NCBI RefSeq assembly: GCF_000497445.1
Contig: NZ_CM002285.1
Span: forward strand, 1,211,887 to 1,249,113
Direction: 5' to 3'
From: Streptomyces roseochromogenus subsp. oscitans DS 12.976
Lineage (GTDB): Bacteria > Actinomycetota > Actinomycetes > Streptomycetales > Streptomycetaceae
Length of the DNA stretch: 37,227 bases
Part shown: piece after piece, positions 25,308 to 32,741 of the stretch
Numbering within the stretch: the first letter of the stretch is position 1
Layout of the letters: each line of letters begins with the position of its first letter
Notes under the pieces: model-generated
What the model was told of the DNA's origin: nothing
Database searches by the model: none
Seen by the model: only the letters and a program-made list of their open reading frames with translations
Made by a program: the position numbers and the translations under genes

Positions 25308-26459
25308 TTACCTCGGGGTGAACTGGACGGTGAAGCCGACCGGATGGGAGAAGGACTGGCTGTCCATACGGCGCTGGTCCCGGGTGACGGAGATCTCACG
25401 GAACCGGTCGGTCAGGTACTGGATCAGCAGGGAGAACTCTGTCTTGGCGAGGGCTGCGCCCGGGCACGCGTGGGCCCCTGCCGCAAACGGGATGGAACCC
25501 TTCAGACCGCGGCCGATCTGGAACCGGTCGGGATGCTCGAAGAGGCGGGGGTCACGGTTGGCCCCGGCGATCGACGCGAGCACGGCCGAGTGGCGGGGCA
25601 CGGTGACGCCGCCGATGTTCGCGTCCTCGCCGGCGAATCTGACGACCGTCTGTACCGGGGGGAACAGCCGCAGCGCTTCTTCGATGAAGGCGTCCCGCAC
25701 AGCCTCGTCACGCAGCTCGTCGAGCGACAGCATCAGGCGCCCCATGCAGTACACCAGCGACGTGATGTACGCGCTGGACGTCTCGGTTCCCGCGATGAAG
25801 AACAGCAGCGCCGTGGAGCGGACCTCGCTGTCGGACAGGTGGATGCCCTTGCGGTTGCGGGTGCGTTCGATGGTCTCCAGCAGCGAGGACCCCTGGCCTG
25901 AGTGGGCAGCGCGCTGCTTCTCGATGATCTCCAGCAGCGCAGCGGTGTTGGCGTGGGTCGCCTCGGTCTCCACGGTGGGGTAGTCCAGGAGCCTGGCGAG
26001 CGGCCGGGTCAGGGTGTGGAAGCGGCCCTCGAGCGCGAGGTCGATGCCGAGGATGGTGCAGACGATGCCGTAGGGGATCTTGTGGGCGTAGAGGTCGTAG
26101 AAGTCGCTGGTCTCGACTCCTGCCAGGTCGTCGACCAGGTTCTCTATCAGGCGCGGCATCAACTGCTGCTTGTACTCGGCGATACGCCCGGCCGACAGCA
26201 CGGGAGCCAGCAGTGCGCGGAACGCCTTGTGTTCGGGGCCGTCGGCGTCGAGCACATTCGGGCCGAACGCACGGGCGCTCGCCTTGAGCGGGTGCTCGGC
26301 GACGATCGCCGGGTGCGCGAGGGCCTCTTGTACGGCGGCGTTGCCGGTGACCGCCACGACGCCGTCGTCCAGGAAGTGCACATCGCGGTCGGGGGGCAGA
26401 CGCCGGAACCAGTACGGCTCCGCCAGCAGTGCGGCCGGGGCAGCGGCAGCGGCGCTCAT
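25308..26459 (-). CDS. Cytochrome P450
   Basis: 383 aa from ATG 26459 (ATGA overlap with the GAF gene stop). Complete bacterial P450: I-helix AGTETS (223-228) for oxygen activation, ExxR at E261-R264, and the haem loop FAAGAHACPG with Cys332 as thiolate ligand. Soluble class I type, so it needs a ferredoxin and reductase, which are not encoded nearby. In several pathways (for example NikQ-like enzymes) P450s hydroxylate the beta-carbon of a carrier-bound amino acid. The arrangement P450-carrier-SDR suggests oxidation of a tethered amino acid, then further oxidation by the SDR. At 383 aa it is short for the family (about 400), the deficit being in the N-terminal region. Confidence 0.93.
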   Translation of the reverse strand: MSAAAAAPAALLAEPYWFRRLPPDRDVHFLDDGVVAVTGNAAVQEALAHPAIVAEHPLKASARAFGPNVLDADGPEHKAFRALLAPVLSAGRIAEYKQQLMPRLIENLVDDLAGVETSDFYDLYAHKIPYGIVCTILGIDLALEGRFHTLTRPLARLLDYPTVETEATHANTAALLEIIEKQRAAHSGQGSSLLETIERTRNRKGIHLSDSEVRSTALLFFIAGTETSSAYITSLVYCMGRLMLSLDELRDEAVRDAFIEEALRLFPPVQTVVRFAGEDANIGGVTVPRHSAVLASIAGANRDPRLFEHPDRFQIGRGLKGSIPFAAGAHACPGAALAKTEFSLLIQYLTDRFREISVTRDQRRMDSQSFSHPVGFTVQFTPR

Positions 26460-26914
26460 AGGGTGGCACTCCCTCCCAGGCCGAGACCGAGGATGCCGAC
26501 CAGCAGCCGCATCGCGGACTGCCACTCCTCGGCGGTGAGACCCAGGGCGCCGGGCGGGGTGTAGTAGGCGGCCACGCTGCCGATGACGCCGTCCTCGCCG
26601 GTCAGGGCGGCTCGGAAAGCGACTTCGCCGCGCTGTCCGCCGGCGGGCAGCGGCGGTACGGCCTCCGTCCCGGCCACGCCGACCAGGCCGTCCGTCCCGA
26701 GCGCTCGGCCGCTGTGGACGAGAGCGATCTCGGGGGTGAGGTTCCGCCGCACCAGCTCGAAGAACGCGGTGGCGCGGTCACCGGGGTCGGGATGGGTGGC
26801 GTAGCGGTCGAGGAGCGCGGTAGCGGCCTCCATGACGCGTTCGACTCGGCGCTTGGACTGGATGGCATCCAGCGCTATCGACACTTGCGTCTCAGCACGG
26901 GTGGGGGCGGTCAC
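26456..26914 (-). CDS. GAF-domain-like small protein
   Basis: 152 aa from GTG 26914; its TGA overlaps the P450 start. The N-terminal ~55 residues are helical (QSKRRVERVMEAATALLDRY). The rest resembles a GAF domain: ELVRRNLTPEIALVHSG, then GEVAFRAALTGEDGVIGSVA with the strand-turn-strand typical of GAF, and a closing helix WQSAMRLLVGILGLGL. There is no HTH, ANTAR or kinase region. GAF domains bind cyclic nucleotides, haem or other small molecules. Location between an adenylation enzyme and a P450, with a translational overlap, suggests a partner or chaperone role rather than a free-standing sensor. The domain call is moderate and the function is unknown. Confidence 0.6.
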   Translation of the reverse strand: MTAPTRAETQVSIALDAIQSKRRVERVMEAATALLDRYATHPDPGDRATAFFELVRRNLTPEIALVHSGRALGTDGLVGVAGTEAVPPLPAGGQRGEVAFRAALTGEDGVIGSVAAYYTPPGALGLTAEEWQSAMRLLVGILGLGLGGSATL

Positions 26915-26944
26915 GGTCAGGGGTGTCCTTCCAGAAGACGAGGG

Positions 26945-28474
26945 TCAGACGGGGTAGCCGAATCGTTCCGCCAGGGCCCTCTTGTTGATCTTGGTGTTGT
27001 CCAGCAGCGGCATCTCGGGGACCACGTGCACCCGTGCGGGCACCATGTACGCCGGGAGCGTTTCCTTGAGCCGGGTGTGCAGGTTCTGCTCGTTCACGGC
27101 CGGCGCGGGGGGTTCGGTGAACAGCACCAGGCGCGTGTTCCCGGCCGCGTCCGGCAGCGGCAGCGCTACCGCGCGCCCGGCCCCGAGGGACAGGGCAGCG
27201 GCTTCGATTTCGGCTGGTTCGATGCGGTGTCCGGCAATCTTGATCTGCGCGTCCCTGCGTCCTGCGAAGTGGAGCACTCCCCGGGCGTCGACGTGGCCGT
27301 GGTCGCCGGTCAGGTAGACGCGAGTCAGCTGGTCGCCGATGGCGACGGTGCGGAACGCGGAGTCGGTCGACTCCGGCTCGTCGAGATAGCCGAGCGCCAG
27401 GCCGACCCCGCTCAGGGCGACCTCGCCCACCTGGCCGGACGGCAGCACGCGGCCGTCCGCCACGATGTGCACGCCGGTGCCGGGCACCGCTTGCCCGGCG
27501 GGGATGGACTGCGCGGAGTGCGCATCGGCCAGGGTGATGGGATGCGTGGTGGCGAACACGCAGGACTCCACCGGCCCGTAGCCGTTGACCAGCTCCATGT
27601 CCGGGTACGCAGCGAGCAGTTTCTGACAGGTGGCGGGGGTGGGCTTGTCACCGCCGACCATCAGGCAGCGCAGTCCCGCGAGACAGTCGATGTCCCCGGC
27701 GACGATCACATCCGCCAGCGACGGGGTGAGGAACAGGTGAGTCGCACCGTGGTCGCGGATGCAGGAGCGGATGTCGGCGGGCAGCAGCACGTCCGGCGTG
27801 TGGACGAGCAGTGTGCCGCCCGTCAGCAGCATGCCCCACAGTTCGAGGGTGAACGCGTCCCAGGCGACGGCCGCCGCGTGGATCATCACGGGGGCGGGGC
27901 CGTAGTCCAGAAAGCCGGGCCGGGTGAACAGCCGGGTCGTGGCCTGGTGCGGGGACAGCACGGCCTTGGGTGTGCCGGTGCTGCCGGACGTCCAGAACAC
28001 CGTGGCGCAGTCCCACGGGTCCGCCGCAACCAGGGGTACCGGTTCAGCGGGAGTCGCGTGCAGCTCCTCCACCGTCAGCAGCGGGGTTTCCGGGCCCAGG
28101 AGATCCTGGGCTCCGGTGGTGTCCGCGATGGCCAGGGGAGCGTTCATACGGCGCAGGAACCGGCCGAGGCGGCGCGGCGGCCAGCGGACGTCGAGCATGC
28201 CGTAGGCGGCGCCGGTCGACAGGATGCCCAGCAGCACTGCGGGCAGCTCGACGCTCCGGCGGGAGAGCACCGGGACGATGTCTCCTGGGCCGATGCCGCG
28301 CCGGATCAGTTGCGCGGCGATGCGGCGGGAATCGGCCGCCATCTGTGCGTAGGTGACGGACCGGTGGCCGGCGCGGGCCGCCGGCCGCTGCGGGTGCAGC
28401 TGCGCCACACGGTGGAAAGCCTTGTGAATGGTCGCGGGCTGCGTGAGCGGCCCGTAGATGCTGCCGGTATCCAT
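26945..28474 (-). CDS. Stand-alone adenylation enzyme (NRPS A-domain type, no carrier domain)
   Basis: 509 aa from ATG 28474. All core motifs are present: WTSGSTGTPKAV (161-172), NGYGPVES (297-304), YLTGDHG, GRRDAQIKIAGHRIEPAEIE and TKINKRAL with Lys495. It ends right after the A10 motif, so there is no fused T domain. Specificity residues by eye against GrsA: D206 A207 L210 F248 M272 G274 G298 V306 F307 K495. The Asp at the first position indicates an alpha-amino acid. The DAL-F-M-GG-VFK pocket is hydrophobic and suggests an aliphatic or aromatic amino acid, but I cannot name it. It would load the small carrier protein at 25045, or form an amide directly as some free-standing A enzymes do. 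It lies 50 bp after the cupin gene and 30 bp before the GAF gene. Confidence 0.88.
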   Translation of the reverse strand: MDTGSIYGPLTQPATIHKAFHRVAQLHPQRPAARAGHRSVTYAQMAADSRRIAAQLIRRGIGPGDIVPVLSRRSVELPAVLLGILSTGAAYGMLDVRWPPRRLGRFLRRMNAPLAIADTTGAQDLLGPETPLLTVEELHATPAEPVPLVAADPWDCATVFWTSGSTGTPKAVLSPHQATTRLFTRPGFLDYGPAPVMIHAAAVAWDAFTLELWGMLLTGGTLLVHTPDVLLPADIRSCIRDHGATHLFLTPSLADVIVAGDIDCLAGLRCLMVGGDKPTPATCQKLLAAYPDMELVNGYGPVESCVFATTHPITLADAHSAQSIPAGQAVPGTGVHIVADGRVLPSGQVGEVALSGVGLALGYLDEPESTDSAFRTVAIGDQLTRVYLTGDHGHVDARGVLHFAGRRDAQIKIAGHRIEPAEIEAAALSLGAGRAVALPLPDAAGNTRLVLFTEPPAPAVNEQNLHTRLKETLPAYMVPARVHVVPEMPLLDNTKINKRALAERFGYPV

Positions 28475-28524
28475 GTGTCTCTGATCGCCTCTTGAGTCGC
28501 TCCTGCCGCTGGTGACTGACGGAG

Positions 28525-28896
28525 TCAGTCGTCGTAGCGCATGGACGACGGGACGATCGAACCCGGAGCCAGGTCCAGGCGTGGCGGGGCGGAGAACTCC
28601 AGCAGGACGGCACCCTCGGGGCCGACGTAGGTGGCGGTGTGCTTCTGGCCGGAGGGTATGTAGGCCACGTCCCCGGCGTTCAGCTCGTACTCGGTGCCCT
28701 CGCACACGAAGCGGATGGAGCCTTCGGTGACGACCACCCACTGCTCGTTCGTGTGCCAGTGCTGAGGAAGGTTCAGGTCGCCGGACTGGTCCGCTTCCAC
28801 GCGCAGACAGGACATCTCCTGGCCGAATGCGAACCGGCGGGAGAGGGCGATGCCCTGAGCCGGCAGTACCTCATGGTTATCCCAGTTGATCTTCAC
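28525..28896 (-). CDS. Small cupin protein, first gene of the carrier-protein operon
   Basis: 123 aa from GTG 28896, preferred over the longer frame to 28995 because AGGGGGAT lies just upstream of it and a promoter plus dyad occupy the longer part. Single-domain cupin: motif 1 is HWHTNEQWVVVTEG (two His, a Glu-like position) and motif 2 is GDVAYIPSGQKHTA (His), a metal-binding set typical of the cupin_2 group. Such proteins are isomerases, dioxygenases, cyclases or sensors, and the fold alone does not decide. Being the first gene of the operon and adjacent to an A enzyme, it may tailor the activated amino acid or its product. Confidence 0.82.
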   Translation of the reverse strand: MKINWDNHEVLPAQGIALSRRFAFGQEMSCLRVEADQSGDLNLPQHWHTNEQWVVVTEGSIRFVCEGTEYELNAGDVAYIPSGQKHTATYVGPEGAVLLEFSAPPRLDLAPGSIVPSSMRYDD

Positions 28897-28914
28897 TGAT
28901 CCCCCTGTTATTTC

Positions 28915-28953
28915 CAGACATTCAGCTTCAACAAAATGTAGAAGCGATGTCTG
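28915..28953 (-). promoter_or_regulatory. Imperfect dyad / stem-loop in the cupin-operon leader with CAGACA half-sites
   Basis: On the plus strand CAGACAT (28915-28921) and ATGTCTG (28947-28953) enclose a nested pair GCTTC (28925-28929) and GAAGC (28941-28945) around an 11-nt loop. The structure lies between the predicted transcription start and the RBS. It can act as DNA operator (CAGACA also occurs in the GntR/leuA and MFS/ligase intergenic sites) or as an mRNA hairpin. Confidence 0.6.
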
Positions 28954-28956
28954 TAA

Positions 28957-28985
28957 GCTATATCGGAAGATGGCTGGATTGCCAA
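28957..28985 (-). promoter_or_regulatory. Predicted promoter of the cupin-PAS operon
   Basis: Minus strand: TTGGCA (28980-28985) and TATAGC (28957-28962) with a 17-bp spacer, close to the vegetative consensus. The predicted start falls at about 28950, about 54 nt before the cupin start, at the edge of the CAGACAT dyad. Confidence 0.6.
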
Positions 28986-29596
28986 TGCTGTCCAAATGGC
29001 GGGCACTACAAGGAAGTTGGAAAAGCGCCCGGACAGAGGTGGCTCAGCGTGTATCGAAAGCGCTGGTCGCAACTGTTCGTTGAGGGCGACCGGCGCGGCG
29101 ATACTTGAGGCGATTGCTGCCGCACTCCACCGCGTGCCGCTCCTGATAATCGGCCGGATCGAAATTCGGCGGCCGGCTTTCATGGGGCCGCACTGCTTGC
29201 GGCCGGCGGTCCGGTCCCGCCTCTCCGGGGCCGAGCCCGTGCGCGGGCGAACCGACCCGAGGAGCCTGGGTACCCGGATACGCCCCAGGTTCACCTGGAA
29301 TTGCGGGGAATCCCGTCCAGCCCGGCCCCGATCACCGGCGATATCGGCTGCGGGGCAGCCTGCTCGACGGCGGGCGGAGCCGGGTGGTCGGCCCGCCGCG
29401 GGCGCGTCCGGGCCCGTGGATGACGGGCCGGGTGAAGACGCCGCCGGGCGGTTCGGCTTGCGGTTCTCCGGAGACCCGCCGGTTTCGATGCCCCGTGGCG
29501 ACGGTGGTGCACCGTCACTGAACGTCTGTCAGTTCTCCCCGAACCGGGGGGATGTCATCGCCGCAGGGACGTGATCCACTTCGGAATCCGTCCCGG
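28986..29596. other. Intergenic region between the cupin operon promoter and the MFS gene
   Basis: 611 bp with no supportable gene; overlapping frames here are short and show no motif. It holds three perfect small dyads: GGCCGCA-CTGCT-TGCGGCC (29186-29204), CCAGGT-TC-ACCTGG (29285-29298) and GGCCCGT-GGATG-ACGGGCC (29411-29429). The last could terminate the minus-strand MFS transcript, though it is 170 bp past the stop codon. Confidence 0.45.
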
Positions 29597-30805
29597 CTAG
29601 CCTGCCGCACCCTCCGCGACAGCGGCAGCGGGCTGCGGCTCGGCCGCCGCCAAGCGCCGGTCCTGCAGCGTGAGAGCCAGCACGGTCGGCACCACGAACA
29701 CCGCCACCAGCGCCCAGAACGCGGACCGCAGTCCATGCGCGTCCGCCAGCCACCCCAGCAGCGGCGAGCACAAACCCCCTGCGGCAATCGCCATGCCCAG
29801 CGCCAGGCCGCTCGCTGTGCCGGGACGGTTCGGCAGGTAGTCCTGAGCCAGGGTGACCTGCGCGGCGAACGACAGGAACATGGCCGCGCCGAACAGGGCC
29901 GCGCACACCGCCAGCACCGGCAGCGACGGCGACCACGCCACTCCGGCAAGCAGCGGCAGTGAGAGCAGGTACCCCCAGCGGATGGTGACCATGCGACCAT
30001 AGCGGTCCCCCATCCAGCCGCCGCCGAGCATGCCGATCGCCTGCGCTGCGACGTACGCCGTCAGGACTGCCGCACCCACCGCCTTGGACTGGTGCAGATC
30101 ACGCTGTGCGTGCAGCGCCACCATGGAGTTGACGGCCACGAACGGGACGGACCAACCGAGGATCACCGCCACGAGCCGTCCGAACGCCCGCCAGTCATCG
30201 GCGGCGCCGCCGCTCTGCTTGTTGCGGGCGGCGTTCAGCGGCTGCACAGCCTCATGGCCGCGCCACCGCATCCACGGGCCCTTCACGGCCCACAGCACAG
30301 CCCACACGACGGCAGGAATGGCCAGCAGCCAACTCCCGGCCAGGCCCAGGTCGCCGACGACGAGGGTGACAAGCGGCGGGGCGAGAGCGCCGCCCACCGT
30401 GCCGCCCACCGCGAACACGCTCATCGCCGTCTGCGAGGAGCCTCCGGCGGCGCGGGCGTGGCTGGTGGCAGGCGGGTGATAGGCCGCGATCCCAATGCCG
30501 GCAAGGGCGAACAGCACCCACGTCAACCAGTAGTTGTGCACCAGTCCTGCGGCCGAGACTCCGGCGGCGGCGGAGCAGAACCCGGTCGGCACCAGCCACG
30601 TGCGGGTGCTGCGGTCGGCGATCAGCCCGAACAGCGGCTGGAACAGACTGGAGATGCCGCTGGCGGCGAACGCCAGACCCGAGACGGCCGCGTAGCTGTA
30701 GTGCCGCTCCGACATGAGAAACGGCAGAAGCGCGGGGATGGCGCCCTGGTACAGGTCGTCCACCAGGTGCGTACTCGTCAGAAAGCTGAGCTGGCCACGT
30801 TTCAT
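29597..30805 (-). CDS. MFS exporter, fosmidomycin-resistance (Fsr)-like
   Basis: 402 aa from ATG 30805, with GGGGGA upstream. Twelve hydrophobic segments. The N-terminal HLVDDLYQGAIPALLPFL and the following RHYSYAAVSGLAFA stretch fit the Fsr family of drug exporters; a basic loop (DRSTRTW) follows helix 2, as in MFS motif A. It is divergent from the aaRS-like ligase across a region holding the shared TCTCAG/CAGACA motif, so it is probably co-regulated with the cluster. The likely role is export of the product, giving self-resistance. The Fsr resemblance does not by itself imply a phosphonate product. Confidence 0.83.
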   Translation of the reverse strand: MKRGQLSFLTSTHLVDDLYQGAIPALLPFLMSERHYSYAAVSGLAFAASGISSLFQPLFGLIADRSTRTWLVPTGFCSAAAGVSAAGLVHNYWLTWVLFALAGIGIAAYHPPATSHARAAGGSSQTAMSVFAVGGTVGGALAPPLVTLVVGDLGLAGSWLLAIPAVVWAVLWAVKGPWMRWRGHEAVQPLNAARNKQSGGAADDWRAFGRLVAVILGWSVPFVAVNSMVALHAQRDLHQSKAVGAAVLTAYVAAQAIGMLGGGWMGDRYGRMVTIRWGYLLSLPLLAGVAWSPSLPVLAVCAALFGAAMFLSFAAQVTLAQDYLPNRPGTASGLALGMAIAAGGLCSPLLGWLADAHGLRSAFWALVAVFVVPTVLALTLQDRRLAAAEPQPAAAVAEGAAG

Positions 30806-30854
30806 GCGCGTTCCCCCGTGCTGTGTTCCCGCGGAGGAGGAAAACACCTCCGCT

Positions 30855-30871
30855 TCTCAGGTCCTCAGACA
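30855..30871. promoter_or_regulatory. Shared operator-like motif, MFS/ligase intergenic region
   Basis: TCTCAGGTCCTCAGACA matches the element at 34663-34679 (TCTCAGCTCCGCAGACA) at 15 of 17 positions. It lies between the divergent MFS and aaRS-like ligase genes. CTTCTCAGGT at 30853-30862 is also the exact reverse complement of ACCTGAGAAG at 34680-34689. Likely binding site of the GntR regulator encoded at 34704. Confidence 0.62.
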
Positions 30872-30976
30872 GGTACAGTAGGCGATCAACTCTGCAGGCG
30901 GCAACGCACTACTTTCAGTTCGCAGTCGAGTGCGCACAGTGCCGAACCGGCCGCCTTCCACACGAAGGAGAACCAC

Positions 30977-31840
30977 GTGACCGCCACCCTGTCCGGCGTG
31001 CACGCCGATGACGGCCTGCCCGCGCTCGATCCGGCACCCACGCGCCTCGCGGAAACCCTCGATCGTCTCTGCACCGACTGGGCACAGGCAACCGGAGCCA
31101 CACCGTTGACGGTTCCCCCGCTGCTCCGGGTCGAAGACCTCGCGCGGCTGGGCGTGTACGAGAACTTCCCGCAGCTCGCCCTGGTCTCCTCCTCGCTCAA
31201 CGTGGAGGACACCTCGTCCGGGTGTCTTGCACAGCAGGCGGCTGCCGGGCGATTCACCCCGAAGGCCCTGCACTCTGCGCAACTCGCCTTGCCGTCCAGC
31301 GCCTGCTACGGCGTCTACCTGCACTACCAGGGCCGTCAACTCGACGAGGCCGGCGCGCTGGTGACGGTGCTCGGCCAGTGCTACCGCAACGAAGACCACT
31401 ACGACGGCTTGCGGCGCCTGAAGGCGTTCCGTATGCGAGAGGTCATCTGCCTGGGCACGGCGGAGCAGGCCGCCGCGCACCTGGAGCACTCCTCCCAGTT
31501 CATCGAACGCCTCACCGCAGCCATCGGACTGCCGGTGCGGCGGCATGCCGCCTCCGATCCCTTCTACGACCAGAACGGTGACCGCGCCGCGTTCCAGCGG
31601 GTGGTGACGGTCAAACACGAGTACCACTACGGGGGCATGGCGATCGCCTCGGTGAACACGCACCACAAGTTCTTCGGCGAGCGTTGCGACATCACTGTTC
31701 CCGGGGAGGATGTCTCCGCCTCGACCAGCTGTGTCGGGTTCGGGATCGAACGCTGGCTCCACGCCCTGGCGGACCACTTCGGTGACTGGAGCCACGCTCA
31801 GGCGGCCGTGGAGAAAGCAGCCCGCAGCATCAGCTCGTAG
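30977..31840 (+). CDS. Amino acid:[carrier protein] ligase, class II aaRS (SerRS)-like
   Basis: 287 aa from GTG 30977, with AAGGAG six bases upstream. It looks like the catalytic core of an atypical seryl-tRNA synthetase without the tRNA-binding N-terminal arm. Motif 2 spans about CYRNEDHYDGLRRLKAFRMREV (135-156); motif 3 is GFGIERWLHAL (254-264). Cys135 and Cys252 with a Glu (probably Glu177) fit the Zn-binding set of this family. Characterised homologues from Bradyrhizobium and others activate glycine or alanine with ATP and transfer it to the phosphopantetheine of a small carrier protein instead of tRNA. The amino acid here is not readable by eye. The obvious acceptor is the 82-aa carrier encoded at 25045. 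It is divergent from the MFS exporter and ends at a strong terminator. Confidence 0.9.
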   Translation: MTATLSGVHADDGLPALDPAPTRLAETLDRLCTDWAQATGATPLTVPPLLRVEDLARLGVYENFPQLALVSSSLNVEDTSSGCLAQQAAAGRFTPKALHSAQLALPSSACYGVYLHYQGRQLDEAGALVTVLGQCYRNEDHYDGLRRLKAFRMREVICLGTAEQAAAHLEHSSQFIERLTAAIGLPVRRHAASDPFYDQNGDRAAFQRVVTVKHEYHYGGMAIASVNTHHKFFGERCDITVPGEDVSASTSCVGFGIERWLHALADHFGDWSHAQAAVEKAARSISS

Positions 31841-31853
31841 GCCCCTCGTGCAG

Positions 31854-31889
31854 GTGGGCCTCGCCGGGGATCGTCCCGGCGAGGCCCAC
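31854..31889. terminator. Bidirectional terminator hairpin
   Basis: GTGGGCCTCGCCGGG (31854-31868) and CCCGGCGAGGCCCAC (31875-31889) are perfect 15-bp arms around a 6-nt loop. It sits between the convergent ligase (stop 31840) and ABC ATPase (stop 31920) genes and would serve both. Confidence 0.9.
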
Positions 31890-31919
31890 CGTCGTTCGGG
31901 CCGACGCGGCACAGCGTGC

Positions 31920-32741
31920 CTACGGAGCGACGCGGGTGCGGTGCGTGCGCACCGTCCAGCGGCCTCTGCTGCGGGACAGCTGGACCGGGTGGTCGAAGCA
32001 CATGCTGACCCTGTCGCTGGTCAGCACTCCGTCCACCGGACCGGCTGCGAGGCAGCGCCCGTCCCGCAGGAGAGCCGCGTGGGTGACGGTGGACGGCAGC
32101 TCTTCGAGATGGTGCGTCACCAACACGGTTGCCAGACCGGGGTAGGCGGCCGGTAGCCCCTCCAAGTGTTCGATGAGCTGTTCCCGGCCGGCCAGGTCCA
32201 GGCCGGTGGCGGGCTCGTCGAGCAGCAGTACACGCGGTTGCGGCAGCAGCGCCCGCGCTATCAGCGCCCGACCGCGTTCCCCCTGGGAAAGGGTGGTCCA
32301 GCGGGCGGCGGCACGGTGTGCCAGTCCAAGGAGCTTGATGAGCTGATCGGCTTCGTGCTCCTGCTGCGAGGTCGGGGCCCAGCGGGGCGGCGGCTCAACG
32401 CTGCCCGTCACGCCCGTGACGACGACCTGCCGCACCGTAAGCGGCGTACGCAAAGGGTGTCGGGGGTTCACGTGCCCCACATGCTGGTGCAGCTCTCGCA
32501 TGTCCACGCGTCCGAGCTGATGGCCGAGCACGTGCACGGTTCCACGGGTGGGGTGCTGTCGTGCCCCGAGCAGGCTCAGCAGTGTGGACTTCCCGGCCCC
32601 GTTCGGGCCGAGCAGCGCCCAGTGCTGCCCAGCCCCCACGGTTACTGACACTCCGGCAAGGATCGGGGTGCCGTCGCGGACGACGTCCACTGCGTCCGCG
32701 CGCAGAACGCCGGTGTCAGTCACGGGCCGCACCGTGAGCAC
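31920..32741 (-). CDS. ABC transporter ATP-binding protein without permease
   Basis: 273 aa. One ATPase domain: Walker [11 protein letters not shown] near residue 44, signature LSQGERGR, Walker [13 protein letters not shown] and switch histidine in LVTHHLEEL. It resembles stand-alone importer-type or PhrA/ModF-like ATPases. No membrane partner is in the window, and it is a single rather than tandem domain, so it is not an ABC-F ribosome-protection protein. GTG 32741 overlaps the end of the LeuA gene by 26 bases; GTG 32723 (8-base overlap) is an equally possible start. The overlap places it under the same leucine-responsive leader as LeuA. Role unknown: export with an unlinked permease is the simplest guess. 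Confidence 0.82.
   Translation of the reverse strand: MLTVRPVTDTGVLRADAVDVVRDGTPILAGVSVTVGAGQHWALLGPNGAGKSTLLSLLGARQHPTRGTVHVLGHQLGRVDMRELHQHVGHVNPRHPLRTPLTVRQVVVTGVTGSVEPPPRWAPTSQQEHEADQLIKLLGLAHRAAARWTTLSQGERGRALIARALLPQPRVLLLDEPATGLDLAGREQLIEHLEGLPAAYPGLATVLVTHHLEELPSTVTHAALLRDGRCLAAGPVDGVLTSDRVSMCFDHPVQLSRSRGRWTVRTHRTRVAP

Noticed and set aside
19928..25321. Long plus-strand frames opposite narB and the PAS/SDR genes
   Set aside because: Antisense shadows without motifs or ribosome binding sites.
28525..28995. Longer cupin start at 28995
   Set aside because: The extra 33 residues overlap a good promoter and a dyad, and GTG 28896 has a strong ribosome binding site.
30977..31840. Functional seryl-tRNA synthetase
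   Set aside because: It is 287 aa without the N-terminal tRNA-binding coiled coil, and it sits in a cluster with a free carrier protein; it fits the carrier-protein ligase group.
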